A stretch of 64,000 nucleotides of DNA from Phycisphaerae bacterium (GCA_016927755.1 JAFGLZ010000236.1:1-64000); one strand, 5' to 3'; counted from the first letter of the stretch, positions 41,228-50,554 are shown. The notes: a model not told the origin generated them from the sequence alone. Numbers and translations: made by a program.

Positions 41228-41272
41228 TTCTCACTTCTCTCTTCTCACTTCTCTCTTCTTACTTCTCACTTC
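41228..41272. repeat. Right inverted-repeat arm (GAAGTGAGAAGA units)
   Basis: TTCTCACTTCTCTCTTCTCA followed by further CTTCT units. It is the reverse complement of the left arm at 40785-40822. It contains the stop codon of the ThuA-domain gene (41266-41268), so the element joins that gene's very end. Confidence 0.8.
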
Positions 41273-42081
41273 CGCCGCAGCCGAGCATCAGGCTCAAGGG
41301 CCAGATCCTTCTCACTGACGGTACACGGCGCCCCCTCCGCAGGAATCTCGCGGCGCGCCGTCCACAGGATTCCGTTGACTAGCGACCTGCGAAACGCCTC
41401 CAGCCCGAACTCCTTGTGAAAATGACCCAGAACGCAGCCGAACGACCGCCCCCCCTTCGACCCCGCCCGCTCATACGCCCAGCCGACGACGTACTCCGTC
41501 CCGTCCACCTGAACCGTCATGACCGGCGTGACGCCCTCGGCGAACCGCAGCGCCAGGTAATACTCGTCATGGAGCTCATAGGGCCTCCACCCCCGACAAA
41601 TCGGGTGATCGGGATTCGGCTGCCGGATCTCCAACTTCGCGAACTTCAGCTTGCTGAAGCTGCTGTTGAACCAACCGCCCAGCGCCTTCATCCACCGCTG
41701 GCCGACCTCATCGCCCTCCGCCCCCGTCGCCCAGTGGATCGCCGACAAACCAACCCCCTTGGCTAGCAGCGCCTCCGCCTGCGCGCGATGCTTCGGATCC
41801 AGCAGCACGTTCCCCGCCTGCTTCGTATAGAAGACGATCGCCCCCACGCCCTCCAGCACCGCCGGATCCTTCGGCCAGCCGTTCGACACCACCGCCCGAA
41901 CCCCCGCCGTCTGCTCCAAACACTTGCCCAGCAGCGCGCACTCCGCCATGTACTCATGCGTCGTGTAAGGGTGATCCCGATCCTTCCCGATCAACAGAAT
42001 CTTGGTCGACCCATCACCAGCGGCCAAACACGACGCCGTCCAACACACCACGGAAACCGATGCAAACAAACGAAGTAACAT
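41266..42081 (-). CDS. Exported ThuA-domain protein
   Basis: A predicted 271-residue exported protein. The ATG at 42081 has GGAGG 10 bases upstream and a signal peptide (MLLRLFASVSVVCWTASCLAA). The domain is class I glutamine-amidotransferase-like, ThuA type: TKILLIGKDRDHPYTTHEYM, VGAIVFYTKQAGN, VGLSAIHWATGAEGDEVG, FYELHDEYYLALR-like segments, and VGWAYERAGSKGGRSFGCVL followed by GHFHKEFG. ThuA proteins are linked to sugar (trehalose-like) utilisation, but the reaction is unsettled. A much longer upstream frame is excluded because it runs through the repeats at 42183-42520. It is followed by the broken four-helix-bundle gene and then by the isomerase-like gene, possibly once one operon. Confidence 0.85.
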   Translation of the reverse strand: MLLRLFASVSVVCWTASCLAAGDGSTKILLIGKDRDHPYTTHEYMAECALLGKCLEQTAGVRAVVSNGWPKDPAVLEGVGAIVFYTKQAGNVLLDPKHRAQAEALLAKGVGLSAIHWATGAEGDEVGQRWMKALGGWFNSSFSKLKFAKLEIRQPNPDHPICRGWRPYELHDEYYLALRFAEGVTPVMTVQVDGTEYVVGWAYERAGSKGGRSFGCVLGHFHKEFGLEAFRRSLVNGILWTARREIPAEGAPCTVSEKDLALEPDARLRRK

Positions 42082-42182
42082 GATCAGCAAACCTCCAGCA
42101 ATTGGGGGTGAACCGGAAGGGCTCATCCCACGCCTCGCCCAACGCTCCGAATGTCGCCCCTCCCTCCTAACTGTCTCTCGAT

Positions 42183-42520
42183 AAGAGGGCGCGAAGCCCT
42201 CGTCTTCAGGCACACACCATCGAGCAAATGACGACCCGATCTGGCAGTCTGAGCGGTTCTGTTGAACGTCTCGGGTCCCGTGCTGAACGTCTCTGGTCCT
42301 GTAGGGACCGTGTGATAACAGCCACGTAGGACGGGCTCCGCCTGCCACGACCACTCCGCCTCCGTAAGATCGCGCCGAGCCCTTCTGGTCCCGTAGGGAC
42401 CGTGTGAGAGTAGCCCCGGACTTCAGTCCGGGGAACCGGGCCACCTGCAAATGAATCAGTCCCGTAGGGACGGCTGAAGCCTCGCCATTCGTTCCAACAA
42501 GTCCCGGCGGACTTCAGGCC
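42183..42520. repeat. Cluster of short palindromes, family D (GTCCCGTAGGGAC)
   Basis: GAGGGCGCGAAGCCCTC at 42186, GGTCCTGTAGGGACCGTGTG at about 42295, GGTCCCGTAGGGACCGTGTG at about 42389, CCCCGGACTTCAGTCCGGGG at about 42415 and GTCCCGTAGGGACGGCTGAA at about 42460. Each is a perfect or near-perfect palindrome with flanking TGTGA or GCTGA. The 485-base gap upstream of the ThuA gene holds only these. Confidence 0.8.
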
Positions 42521-42566
42521 TTGCCAAAACCACCGCCATCAGGCGGTGGTAGTCTGCTTCCTGTCT

Positions 42567-43922
42567 TCACACTTCGTCGGGCACGACGAAGCGTGCACGG
42601 TACTCGCGCCGAATCATCGCATTCGCCTCCGCGTCCCCGACCACCTGCTCGGTCTTCGGATCGAAGTGGACCGTCCGCCCCGTTCGATACGCGATGTTCG
42701 CCAGATGACAGATCGCCGCGCTCATGTGCCCCTCGAGGATGTCCGCCGCCAGCAGCTTGTGATCCCGCTTCCGGCACGCCTCGATCCAGTTCTTCATGTG
42801 GTCCGTGTCCATCATCGGCGCGCCCGCGACCGACTTCGTCGGACCCGGCTTCCGCTCCCGACCCAGGAACATGTGATAGCTGCTGTAATCCGGAATGATC
42901 ATGTAGCCCTTCGTGCCCAGGAAGATCACCCCGACGACGTTCCGATGGTCGACGAACTCGTACTTCGTGCCCATGTCCGCCTCGGAATTCGTGATGTAGT
43001 TCCGGACCTCGAACGTCATCAGGATCTTCCGGTCGCCGAACTCGCACGAGAACGTCTGCGTGCTCGGCGTCTCCTGGTCGGACTCGTAGATGTAGCACCC
43101 GCCCATCGACTGCACCTTCGTCGGGTGCGTCTCCAGCCCCAGCCCCCACCGCATCATGTCGAGCTGGTGAACGCCTTGGTTGCCGATCTCCCCGCAGCCG
43201 TAGTCCCACAGGATGTGGTGCCCGTTCCTTCGAAAATCGCTGTAGGGCTTCTGCGGCGCCGGCCCCAGCCACTTGTCCCAGTCGAGCCCCGCCGGCGCCG
43301 GCTTCTCGATCGCCCGGCCCGGATTCCCGCGGTACTTGTACGCGATCCCCCGAGCCATGTAGACCCGCCCGATCGCGCCTTCCTTCATCTTGTTGATGCC
43401 CTCGATGATGTTCGCGCTGCCGCGGCACTGCGTCCCGTGCTGGACCATCCGGTTGTACTTGCGCGCCGCCTCGACCATCTTCCGGCCCTCGAAGATGTTG
43501 TGCGAGCCCGGCTTCTCCACGTAAACGTCCTTGCCCGCCTGACACGCCCAGACCGTGCCCAGCGCGTGCCAGTGGTTCGGCGTCGCGAACGCCACCGCGT
43601 CGATCGACTTGTCGTCGAGGATCCTCCGCATGTCCGCGACCCGCGCGGCCTTCTTGCCCGTCTTCTTCTCGTGATCCTCCGCGCGAAGGTTCAAGATCTT
43701 CTCGTCGCAGTCGCACAGCGCCGCCAGCTCCACGTTGTCGCCGGCCAGCGCCTCCAGGCTATTCATCAGCGCGCGACCCCGACCCCGAATCCCCACCGCC
43801 GCAACGCGGATCCGATCGTTCGCCCCACCCTCGCCCCGTGCCATCGACGGAGCGGCCAACACCGTCGCACCGGCCGCTGCCGCGGATGATCTAAGAAACG
43901 CGCGTCGGCTCGATCCGTTCAT
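42567..43922 (-). CDS. Tat-exported Gfo/Idh/MocA-family oxidoreductase
   Basis: A 451-residue predicted periplasmic NAD(P)-dependent oxidoreductase. The Tat leader is SSRRAFLRSSAAAAGATVLA. The Rossmann part begins IRVAAVGIRGRGRALMNSL. The conserved AVAFATPNHWHALGTVWACQ and KDVYVEKPGSHNIFEGRKMV carry Glu-Lys-Pro, and MVQHGTQCRGSANIIEGIN follows. The C-terminal domain includes HHILWDYGCGEIGNQGVHQL and GHMSAAICHLANIAYRTGR. This is the abundant planctomycete exported subtype with NHWHA and G..H motifs. The start has GAGGAGA 7 bases upstream. The substrate is unknown; it is likely a glycoside or sugar. Confidence 0.92.
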   Translation of the reverse strand: MNGSSRRAFLRSSAAAAGATVLAAPSMARGEGGANDRIRVAAVGIRGRGRALMNSLEALAGDNVELAALCDCDEKILNLRAEDHEKKTGKKAARVADMRRILDDKSIDAVAFATPNHWHALGTVWACQAGKDVYVEKPGSHNIFEGRKMVEAARKYNRMVQHGTQCRGSANIIEGINKMKEGAIGRVYMARGIAYKYRGNPGRAIEKPAPAGLDWDKWLGPAPQKPYSDFRRNGHHILWDYGCGEIGNQGVHQLDMMRWGLGLETHPTKVQSMGGCYIYESDQETPSTQTFSCEFGDRKILMTFEVRNYITNSEADMGTKYEFVDHRNVVGVIFLGTKGYMIIPDYSSYHMFLGRERKPGPTKSVAGAPMMDTDHMKNWIEACRKRDHKLLAADILEGHMSAAICHLANIAYRTGRTVHFDPKTEQVVGDAEANAMIRREYRARFVVPDEV

Positions 43923-44058
43923 GTCTCATCTCCTCGCGAAGCGTGAATGATTCTCCGCAACCCCGGCATCTCGCCCCATGGGATGCCGCCCACGGCGGGG
44001 TCCCATTCTAGGCCTCACAGGGCCCCCGGGAAAAGGAAATCGGCCGGCCATGTGGGCC

Positions 44059-44205
44059 CGGCTGAGTAACGATCCTGGCGGGATGTATCCAGGCCCGAAG
44101 GGCCGAGGGAATGTAGCCAGGGGTGGAGTCCGCCGCCGCGGCGGACGCAACCCCTGGTAACCGACCACCCAGCCCGATCAGCCCTGAAAGGGCGAAGGAA
44201 GTTCC
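44059..44205. repeat. Palindromic repeat, family E (CCAGGGGTGGAGTCC)
   Basis: GGCGGGATGTATCCAGGCCC is followed by GAAGGGCCGAGGGAATGTAG. A strong hairpin lies at 44117-44157, where CCAGGGGTGGAGTCCGCC faces GGCGGACGCAACCCCTGG. Then GCCCTGAAAGGGC follows. Sequences of this type are a familiar repetitive element in planctomycetes; here it is a single copy. Confidence 0.75.
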
Positions 44206-44429
44206 TGCTCATGGCCCTCCCGGATGTTCGCCTCCGTCTAGCCAACACCGACCAATCCCCTCAGCCGCGCCCCTTCCCGGCGCGGCGACCAAGGAAAGCC
44301 AAGCCGGAGCCGGAACGAACACGAGGTCGCGCAAATCACGCCAGATCCCAGCTAGACCCTAACAAGGGCCGCAAAGGAAGAAGAACGTGTCGACTAGCCG
44401 GACAACCCAAAACTCGCCCACCCGCACCC

Positions 44430-44690
44430 AGGGAGAATGCGGCATTCTGCTGCATTCTGGTGCATCGACCGCCCGCCCCTCCCAGCCCAGGCCTGTCATC
44501 GCGGCCCCGCCCCCCCCCAAAAACCGCGCATTCCCGCGCACTCCGCCGCATTCCGAGACATTCCGAGACATTCCGAGACATCGGTCACCCGCCTCTCCCC
44601 ACCCCGAACGCCGAACCCCCCAAGAACCGCGCATTCCCGCGCATTCCGCCGCATTGTGGGACATTCCGAGACATTCCGGGACATCGCCGC
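44430..44690. repeat. Ten-base tandem repeat blocks (ACATTCCGAG)
   Basis: Block 1 (44524-44584) reads CCGCGCATTCCCGCGCACTC, then three ACATTCCGAG-like units and ACATCGG. Block 2 (44627-44686) repeats the same order with ACATTCCGAGACATTCCGGG and ACATCGCC. Degenerate units (GCGGCATTCTGCTGCATTCT) precede them at 44438. Two CCCC-rich spacers separate the parts. The 832-base gap 43923-44754 has no gene. Confidence 0.8.
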
Positions 44691-44754
44691 CACCCCTTGG
44701 CCGTGGCGCCGTCACGCGTCTGTCGTGCCCACGATCCAGATCCCCCGCTCAACG

Positions 44755-46869
44755 TCATTGCAGCATCTCGAGCATCTTGTCGACCGCGGTGGTGGGGAGC
44801 TTGCACTGATGATCCGTGCAAACGTACGCCGTCGACTTGCCGTCGATCGCCGTGTGGCCCTCGAGCCACGGAGCGATCTTGACGATCTCGTCGCCATCCG
44901 TTCCCGAAGGTCGTCGCAGCAGCACGACCTTGTTAGGAATGAACCGGCGGCGAAGCGCGCCAAGCATGGCCTTCGTGTCGTCGGCGCTCGGATCCCCCGC
45001 GATGACGATCTCGTGCGTGGGACCGACGGCGAAGTCGAGCGCGGTGATGAGATGAGTATGGCCCGCCGGCGCCTGGCGGACCGTCTTGGAAAAGGCCCGA
45101 CCGATCTGTTCGGCGCGGCGCTCATAGTCGGTGTTGCCCGTGATGCGGGCCAGCCGCGGCAGGTTGAGCATGGCCACGGCGTTGCCCGACGGAATCGCGC
45201 CGTCGTAGACGTCCTTCTGCCGGACGAGAAGCTTCTCCGCGTCATCGGCGGTGAAGAACAGCCCGCCCGACGTCTCGTCCCAGAAGCGCTCGAGCATGTC
45301 GTCGGTCAGCTCGACAGCGCTTCGCAGCCGCCGCGTATCGAACGTGGCCTCGTACAGCTCGAGCAAGCCCCAAACGACGAAGGCGTAGTCGTCCAGGTGC
45401 GCGGCCAGTCCGGCGTGTCCGTCGCGGAAGCGATGCAGCAGCCGGCCTTCCGGAGTGCCAAGCGTCTTCAGAACGAAGTCGGCTGCGCGATCAGCGGCCT
45501 CCGCGTAGCGGCCGTCGTCGAGCACCTGAGCGCCCCTGGCCAACGCGGCGATCATCAGCCCGTTCCAGTCGGTCAGGATCTTGTCGTCCTTGTGAGGATG
45601 AACGCGATGGGCCCGATGCTCAAAGAGAGCCTGCCTGGCGGTCTCGAGCCGCTTCCGGAGTTTAGGCTCGTCGAGGCCGAGCTCAGCGGCGAGCTGAGCA
45701 ATCGGTTGAGTCAGATGCGGGATGTTCGTGCCCGTCCGATGGCCCGTGGCCTCGTCGGCGTAGTTGCCTTCCTTGGTTATGTTGTACGCGCGGATCGCGA
45801 GATCGGCCGCATCCTTGTCGAGCACCTGACGTACCTCGGCCTCGGTCCACACGTAGAACTTGCCCTCGACGCCCTCGCTGTCGGCGTCCTCGGCGCAGTA
45901 GAAGCCGCCCTCCGGAGAGGTCATGCCGCCGAGCACGTAGGCAAGGATCTCCCGGGCCGTCTCGGCGTATTCGTCGTTGCCCGTGGCCTGGTAGGTCTCG
46001 AGATAGGCGATCGCCAGCAGCGCCTGATCGTAGAGCATCTTCTCGAAGTGGGGTACGAGCCAATGCCGGTCGGTCGAATACCGATGGAAGCCGAACCCGA
46101 CGTGGTCCCAGATGCCCCCGCGACGCATGGCCTGAAGCGTCTTCTCGACCATCGCCAAAGGCGTCTCGTTGCCGCTTCGCTTCCATCCCCGAAGCAGAAG
46201 CGTCAGGTTGTGCGGAGTCGGAAACTTCGGGGCGTCGCCGAAGCCGCCCATGCGGTCGTCGAAACGATGAGCAAGCTGCTGGAGGGCCGCGTTGAGCACG
46301 CCGGCGTCGAGCGCCTCACCCGCGCCGCTCGGCGAGGCCTCGCTGACGGCGGCGGAGATCTGATTGGCGGACTGCAACACCTCGCCCTGTTTGGACGTCC
46401 ACAGCTCCTTGATCTTTGGAATGATCTGGAGCATGCCCATCCGCCCGAATCGCGAGTCCTTCGGGATGTACGTCGCGGCGAAGAACGGCCGCTTGTCAGG
46501 CGTCATGACGATCGTCAAAGGCCAGCCCCCGCCGCCCGTCATCATCTGACAAACGGTCATGTAGACGCCGTCGACGTCGGGGCGCTCCTCCCGGTCAACC
46601 TTGATGCACACGAAGGCGTCGTTCATCAGACGGGCGACTTCGTCGTCCTCGAACGACTCGTGCGCCATGACGTGGCACCAGTGGCAGGTGGAGTAGCCGA
46701 TCGACAGGAAGACGGGCTTGCTCTCGAGGCGAGCCTTCTCGAAGGCCTCGTCGCACCACGCGTACCAGTCGACGGGGTTGCCCGCGTGCTGGAGGAGATA
46801 CGGGCTCTTCTCGTATTGAAGTCGGTTCTTTTTGACCCGAACGTCCTGGTTCATCGTCGCTTGAGACAT
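44755..46869 (-). CDS. DUF255 thioredoxin-like / YyaL-type protein
   Basis: A predicted 704-residue protein of the YyaL/SSP411 family. It has an N-terminal thioredoxin-like DUF255 domain with [31 protein letters not shown] (Cys 62 and 65) and [15 protein letters not shown]. An (alpha/alpha)6 barrel region follows with [20 protein letters not shown] and [20 protein letters not shown]. Members may be N-acyl-glucosamine epimerase-like enzymes, but no substrate is established. The ATG at 46869 has AAGGGGG 8 bases upstream and matches a cytoplasmic family start. The frame extends to an ATG at 46965 that would add a hydrophobic helix (LLLALIM), so a membrane-anchored form is not excluded. Confidence 0.87.
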   Translation of the reverse strand: MSQATMNQDVRVKKNRLQYEKSPYLLQHAGNPVDWYAWCDEAFEKARLESKPVFLSIGYSTCHWCHVMAHESFEDDEVARLMNDAFVCIKVDREERPDVDGVYMTVCQMMTGGGGWPLTIVMTPDKRPFFAATYIPKDSRFGRMGMLQIIPKIKELWTSKQGEVLQSANQISAAVSEASPSGAGEALDAGVLNAALQQLAHRFDDRMGGFGDAPKFPTPHNLTLLLRGWKRSGNETPLAMVEKTLQAMRRGGIWDHVGFGFHRYSTDRHWLVPHFEKMLYDQALLAIAYLETYQATGNDEYAETAREILAYVLGGMTSPEGGFYCAEDADSEGVEGKFYVWTEAEVRQVLDKDAADLAIRAYNITKEGNYADEATGHRTGTNIPHLTQPIAQLAAELGLDEPKLRKRLETARQALFEHRAHRVHPHKDDKILTDWNGLMIAALARGAQVLDDGRYAEAADRAADFVLKTLGTPEGRLLHRFRDGHAGLAAHLDDYAFVVWGLLELYEATFDTRRLRSAVELTDDMLERFWDETSGGLFFTADDAEKLLVRQKDVYDGAIPSGNAVAMLNLPRLARITGNTDYERRAEQIGRAFSKTVRQAPAGHTHLITALDFAVGPTHEIVIAGDPSADDTKAMLGALRRRFIPNKVVLLRRPSGTDGDEIVKIAPWLEGHTAIDGKSTAYVCTDHQCKLPTTAVDKMLEMLQ

Positions 46870-47010
46870 CGTGACGGCCCCCTTCGGCATGATCAGCGCC
46901 AGAAGCAGCCCGATCCCCGTGACGTGGGCCAGGACATCCAACGGGTTGCTGCCGACGGGTCTCATGCCAACAGGTCGCTTCGAGATTCCGCTCGCCTGCG
47001 CCCACCGAGG

Positions 47011-47084
47011 CTAAAGGGGTCTGAAACCTTTGGCCGTCCTCGGCCCGTAGTGTGCTTCGCGCCAAAGGTGCCTGACCCCTTTAG
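47011..47084. repeat. REP-like inverted repeat pair (CTAAAGGGGTC)
   Basis: CTAAAGGGGTCTGAAACCTT at 47011 faces CCAAAGGTGCCTGACCCCTT at 47062, with 20 of 23 positions complementary and a 28-base centre. It shares GGGGTC with the tandem unit at 19022. It lies upstream of the DUF255 gene. Confidence 0.75.
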
Positions 47085-47186
47085 CCGGCTTGATGCGAGC
47101 AAGCGCTCCGCCCGCAACACGATTCCGCATGGGGTTAGACGGTGCAGGCTGGTGGTTTCATCCTCGCTTGACCGGGATTCGAGAGA

Positions 47187-47216
47187 TTGACCGGTTCGCC
47201 CGGTGCCGGTTATGCT
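47187..47216 (+). promoter_or_regulatory. Promoter with near-leaderless start
   Basis: TTGACC at 47187 and TATGCT at 47211 are 18 bases apart. The predicted transcript would begin about 10 bases before the ATG at 47234, where no Shine-Dalgarno sequence is visible. Confidence 0.5.
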
Positions 47217-47233
47217 TGCAAGTACAAATCGCC

Positions 47234-48019
47234 ATGAACACAGTCGAAGACAACATCGATCGGGACGTCTTGGCCGCCAGGATCCTCCTCCGCGGGGCGC
47301 TGCCGCTGCTCAAGGTCCTGCTGAACGAAGACCCGGCCAAGAAGGCCAAGTTCGCCGGCCTCAACGCCGTGGTCCAGTTCGCCGTCAAGGGTAGCGAGCT
47401 TGGCTCCTATCTGGAGTGGATCGACGGAGAGCTGGACGTCAAACACGAGATCCACCCCAACCCGACGATCGCCTTCCGATTCGGAACGCCCGCCAAGCTG
47501 GTGGCCTTCCTGACGGGCAAGACGGCGCTGCCCAGCATCAGCGGATGGTATCACCTGGGCCTGCTGCTCAAGGTGGTTCCGCTCTTGCTGTCGCTCAAGA
47601 TGCTCATGCCGAACGTCGTGCCGACCGAGCCGGACAAGAAGGCGCTGAAGGTCAAGCTGCTGATGTACATGGTCACGACCGCGCTGAGCCAGCTCAACAA
47701 GGGCGGCGAGCCGGAGATGGTCAAGTTCTGCGCCAAGAGCCCCGACCGGATCTACCAATGGTCGGTCACGCCCGACGGCCCGTACGCCTATCTGCGGATC
47801 AAGGCGGGCAAGACCAAGGCCGGTCGTGGCGTCTACGCGCGACGCCGGCCGTTCGTGCACATGAAGTTCAACGGAATCGACGGCGCTTTCGCCGTCATGA
47901 CCAGCCAGGTCGACACCGTCGAGGCGGTCAAGTGCGGCCACCTCGAACTGGACGGCAGCCCGGAATACGCCAAGGAGATCGGCGTCTTCATGAAGCGAAT
48001 CGAGGGCCTCATCGCCTAG
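47234..48019 (+). CDS. Unrecognised conserved-looking protein (SCP2-like at most)
   Basis: A predicted 261-residue cytoplasmic protein. It has no signal peptide; one moderately hydrophobic segment (GLLLKVVPLLLSLKMLM) lies near residues 108-124. AVVQFAVKGSELGSYLEWID, TIAFRFGTPAKLVAFLTGKT and VHMKFNGIDGAFAVMTSQVD suggest a two-part lipid- or ligand-binding fold distantly like SCP2 domains, but this is tentative. The ATG at 47234 is chosen because it directly follows a promoter candidate; the longer frame from 47090 overlaps the repeat zone. It converges on the beta-helix gene, 57 bases away. Confidence 0.7.
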   Translation: MNTVEDNIDRDVLAARILLRGALPLLKVLLNEDPAKKAKFAGLNAVVQFAVKGSELGSYLEWIDGELDVKHEIHPNPTIAFRFGTPAKLVAFLTGKTALPSISGWYHLGLLLKVVPLLLSLKMLMPNVVPTEPDKKALKVKLLMYMVTTALSQLNKGGEPEMVKFCAKSPDRIYQWSVTPDGPYAYLRIKAGKTKAGRGVYARRRPFVHMKFNGIDGAFAVMTSQVDTVEAVKCGHLELDGSPEYAKEIGVFMKRIEGLIA

Positions 48020-48076
48020 GGGAACGGCGACGCTTCGAAAGATCGGAATACCGACACGCCAACATCCGCGGCGCTC

Positions 48077-50554
48077 CTACTTGTTCACCTCCTGATACGC
48101 TGGGGCCGGGCCGGCCTTGTTGATGTTCTCCTTGGCGGCAGGGTCGGGCTCCGTCGGCTTGTCGAAGCTCCAGTTCGAAATCAGGCCGGTCTTCACGAGC
48201 TTCGAGACGTCGATCTTCTCGGGCGAGCCGACGAGCGCCTCGTAGTCAGACTTGATCTCCTCGGCGGTCAAAGGACGGTTGTAGAAGCGGACTTCGTCGA
48301 TCAGTCCCGTCAGCGTCACGTGACCGTCTTGACGGCGGCCGATCTGGAGCGGGGTCGAACCGGGCGTGCGCCGCTTGCCGACGACCTGTGAGGCGGCGAA
48401 GCGCCCGTCGACGTAGACGCTCAGCATCTTGCCGTCGTAGGTCATGGCGATGTGGTGCCACTGCTTGGGCTTCATGAGCCCACGGGCGCTCCAGGCCTCG
48501 TGGCAGTTCGTCGGACCGCCGCCGATGTTCAGGTAGGCCCCCGCGCGATCGCCGTCGATCATCAGGGCGTAGTGGCCGTCGGCGAACTCATTCGCGTTCT
48601 TGTTGACGATCCACCGCCTCGGCTCCTTGCCGAAGGGCTCGGGAAACTCATCGAGGCGGACCCACGCCTCGATCGTCATCTGTTCGGGCTCGAGTTCGGG
48701 CGAGTGGACGACCTGGAAGAAGGCGCCCCCGCCGTCGCAGGCGAGGGCCTTGCCGACCTTGCCGGGAGCTTGCCCGACGGCGCCGGAGCCGACGTCGAAG
48801 AAGTTGTCGTGGACCTTGCACGTGGCGATACGGTTCTGAACGCGGTTGTTGAAGTTCATGGAGGTCCTGACGTTGTGGACCACGTTGCCCGTGACCTCGA
48901 TGAAGCCGCTGCCCTCGTCCAGGTAGATCCCGCCGGGCGAGCCCTTGGCGTCGTGGATGTGATTGCCTTGGATGATCGTGCCCGGCTGGTTGCCGAGCGT
49001 GTAGATGCCGCCGCCGTCGTTGCGGTCTTGCATGATGTGATGGATGTGGTTGCACTCGATCCGGTTGTCCTTCGCCGGCGTGGGCGTGTCGTGCTTGAAC
49101 GGCTGATAGTAGCTCGGTGAGCCGCCGCCGGCGTCCTCTTCTCCCCACCCCCAACCGATCGAGACGCCGGAATACGGCAGGTCGCAGATCAGGTTGTTGG
49201 CGATTCGCGTGGAATCGGTGTAGCCGGCGAAAACGCCGACGCCGCCGGAGTACTCGAGGCAGACGTCGCGAATCGTGCAGTTCGTCACCTGGTTGTTTCG
49301 CACGATCTTGCGAGGGTCGTCCGGGTGGTGATCGTCCTTCAGCACGTCGCCGATTTGAACGGCGGTTCCCGAGATGTCGTGGAAACGGCAGCCGTCGATG
49401 ACGTTGTCCTGCGCGCCGAACTCCAGGTCGATACCGCCGCTGCCGAGCTGCGTGAACGTGCATCGCTCGAAGCGGACCGATCGCGTCGCTCGGCAGACGA
49501 TATTGGACGGGCTCTTGATGTGCTCGTTGTGAATCATCGTCCAGCCGTCCTTGCGGCGAAGCTGGTTGTCGCCGACGCCCATGATGAAGTTGGCCTGGAC
49601 GTCGACGTGGCCGATCTTGTTGGGCCGGAGCCAGCCCGCCTGGGCGAACGTGATGCCCTCGAAGCGAACGCGCTCGACCGGCTTGTCGAGCGTCCCCTCG
49701 AGCGCCACGAGCGTCTCGACGACTGGAGCGATGACCTCGGCCTCGGACATGTCCTCGCCGGGGCGGGGGATGTAGTAGACGGTCTTCGCGGGTCGGTCCA
49801 GGTACCACTCGCCCGGCTCGTCGAGGAGCTCCAAGGCGTTCTCGACGTAGCTGGGCAGGTCGACGTGCACGCCCTCCTTCTTGCGGGCGATGGTAAACCA
49901 GGGCTGTAGCATCTTGACCACGGCACCGTCGCCCTCGCGGGTGATCCGCTCAACCTTGCATCGCGTGTGGCACCAGACCACGTAGTAGCACAGCTCGACG
50001 TCAGCCTGATTGCGCCAGCCCGCCATGCCGGCCAGGCTGGTCGTGTATCCGTCGTCCCCGTGCAGCTTCGCGTCGGGCAGGGGACCGCCTCGCGCGCGGG
50101 TCGCGCGCTTGCCGTTGACGTAGAGCTGCCGGAAATCGGGCAGTGCCGTCGAAGCCTTCCAGCGGTCCCCCTGGTCGCGCTGCCAGCCCCCGATCGGCCT
50201 GCCGCCGCTAATGACTGGGGTCTCTCCCGGTTCAGCCTTGTAGACGACGTCGTGCCCGACCGCGCCCGAATCTCGATGGTCCAGGCGGAGCGTGTCGTCC
50301 AGCCGATAGGTCCCGTCTCGGAGGATGACCGTGACGTCGCCGTCGATCTTGCCCTTGGCAGCTCGGACGGCATCCCGGGCCTTGCCAAGCGTCTTGAACG
50401 GTTTGGCTCGGGTGCCGGGGTCGTCGTCGTTTCCCGATGGGGCCACATGGAATGTCCCCTCGGCGGCGTAAGCGAGCGGCAGGGCCGTCAGCACATGGAC
50501 GACCATCGTCAATACGCAGGGAACGGCCCTCAGTGACAGGATGCGCGAGGTCAT
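48077..50554 (-). CDS. Exported right-handed beta-helix protein with LamG domain
   Basis: A predicted 825-residue exported protein. Signal: SRILSLRAVPCVLTMVVHVL...AYA. Residues of about 33-560 show a glycan-processing parallel beta-helix pattern: TFHVAPSGNDDDPGTRAKPF, KTLGKARDAVRAAKGK, EPGETPVISGGRPIGGWQ, then repeated NNQVTNCTIRDV, NNLICDLPYSGVSIGWGWGE and GNHIHDAKGSPGGIYLDEGS. This resembles GH141-like or GH110-like proteins. Residues of about 590-770 form a concanavalin-like LamG/laminin G domain (MTIEAWVRLDEFPEPFG, WHHIAMTYDGKMLSVYVDGR, LIDEVRFYNRPLTAEE). It is likely a secreted polysaccharide-active enzyme with a binding module; the substrate is not determined. AAAGGA is 10 bases before the ATG at 50554. 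Confidence 0.86.
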   Translation of the reverse strand: MTSRILSLRAVPCVLTMVVHVLTALPLAYAAEGTFHVAPSGNDDDPGTRAKPFKTLGKARDAVRAAKGKIDGDVTVILRDGTYRLDDTLRLDHRDSGAVGHDVVYKAEPGETPVISGGRPIGGWQRDQGDRWKASTALPDFRQLYVNGKRATRARGGPLPDAKLHGDDGYTTSLAGMAGWRNQADVELCYYVVWCHTRCKVERITREGDGAVVKMLQPWFTIARKKEGVHVDLPSYVENALELLDEPGEWYLDRPAKTVYYIPRPGEDMSEAEVIAPVVETLVALEGTLDKPVERVRFEGITFAQAGWLRPNKIGHVDVQANFIMGVGDNQLRRKDGWTMIHNEHIKSPSNIVCRATRSVRFERCTFTQLGSGGIDLEFGAQDNVIDGCRFHDISGTAVQIGDVLKDDHHPDDPRKIVRNNQVTNCTIRDVCLEYSGGVGVFAGYTDSTRIANNLICDLPYSGVSIGWGWGEEDAGGGSPSYYQPFKHDTPTPAKDNRIECNHIHHIMQDRNDGGGIYTLGNQPGTIIQGNHIHDAKGSPGGIYLDEGSGFIEVTGNVVHNVRTSMNFNNRVQNRIATCKVHDNFFDVGSGAVGQAPGKVGKALACDGGGAFFQVVHSPELEPEQMTIEAWVRLDEFPEPFGKEPRRWIVNKNANEFADGHYALMIDGDRAGAYLNIGGGPTNCHEAWSARGLMKPKQWHHIAMTYDGKMLSVYVDGRFAASQVVGKRRTPGSTPLQIGRRQDGHVTLTGLIDEVRFYNRPLTAEEIKSDYEALVGSPEKIDVSKLVKTGLISNWSFDKPTEPDPAAKENINKAGPAPAYQEVNK

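Noticed and set aside
42183-42520. Palindrome cluster considered as a riboswitch or tandem terminators
   Set aside because: The palindromes are near-perfect, repeated and lack the conserved single-stranded motifs of known riboswitches or T-tracts.
44524-44690. Tandem blocks near 44.5 kb considered as a CRISPR array
   Set aside because: The units are about 10 bases with no unique spacers of 25-40 bases, and no cas genes are in the window.
44437-47190. 917-codon plus-strand frame opposite the DUF255 gene
   Set aside because: Its ribosome context is absent and its sequence is low-complexity antisense. The minus-strand gene carries CHWCHVM and other family motifs.
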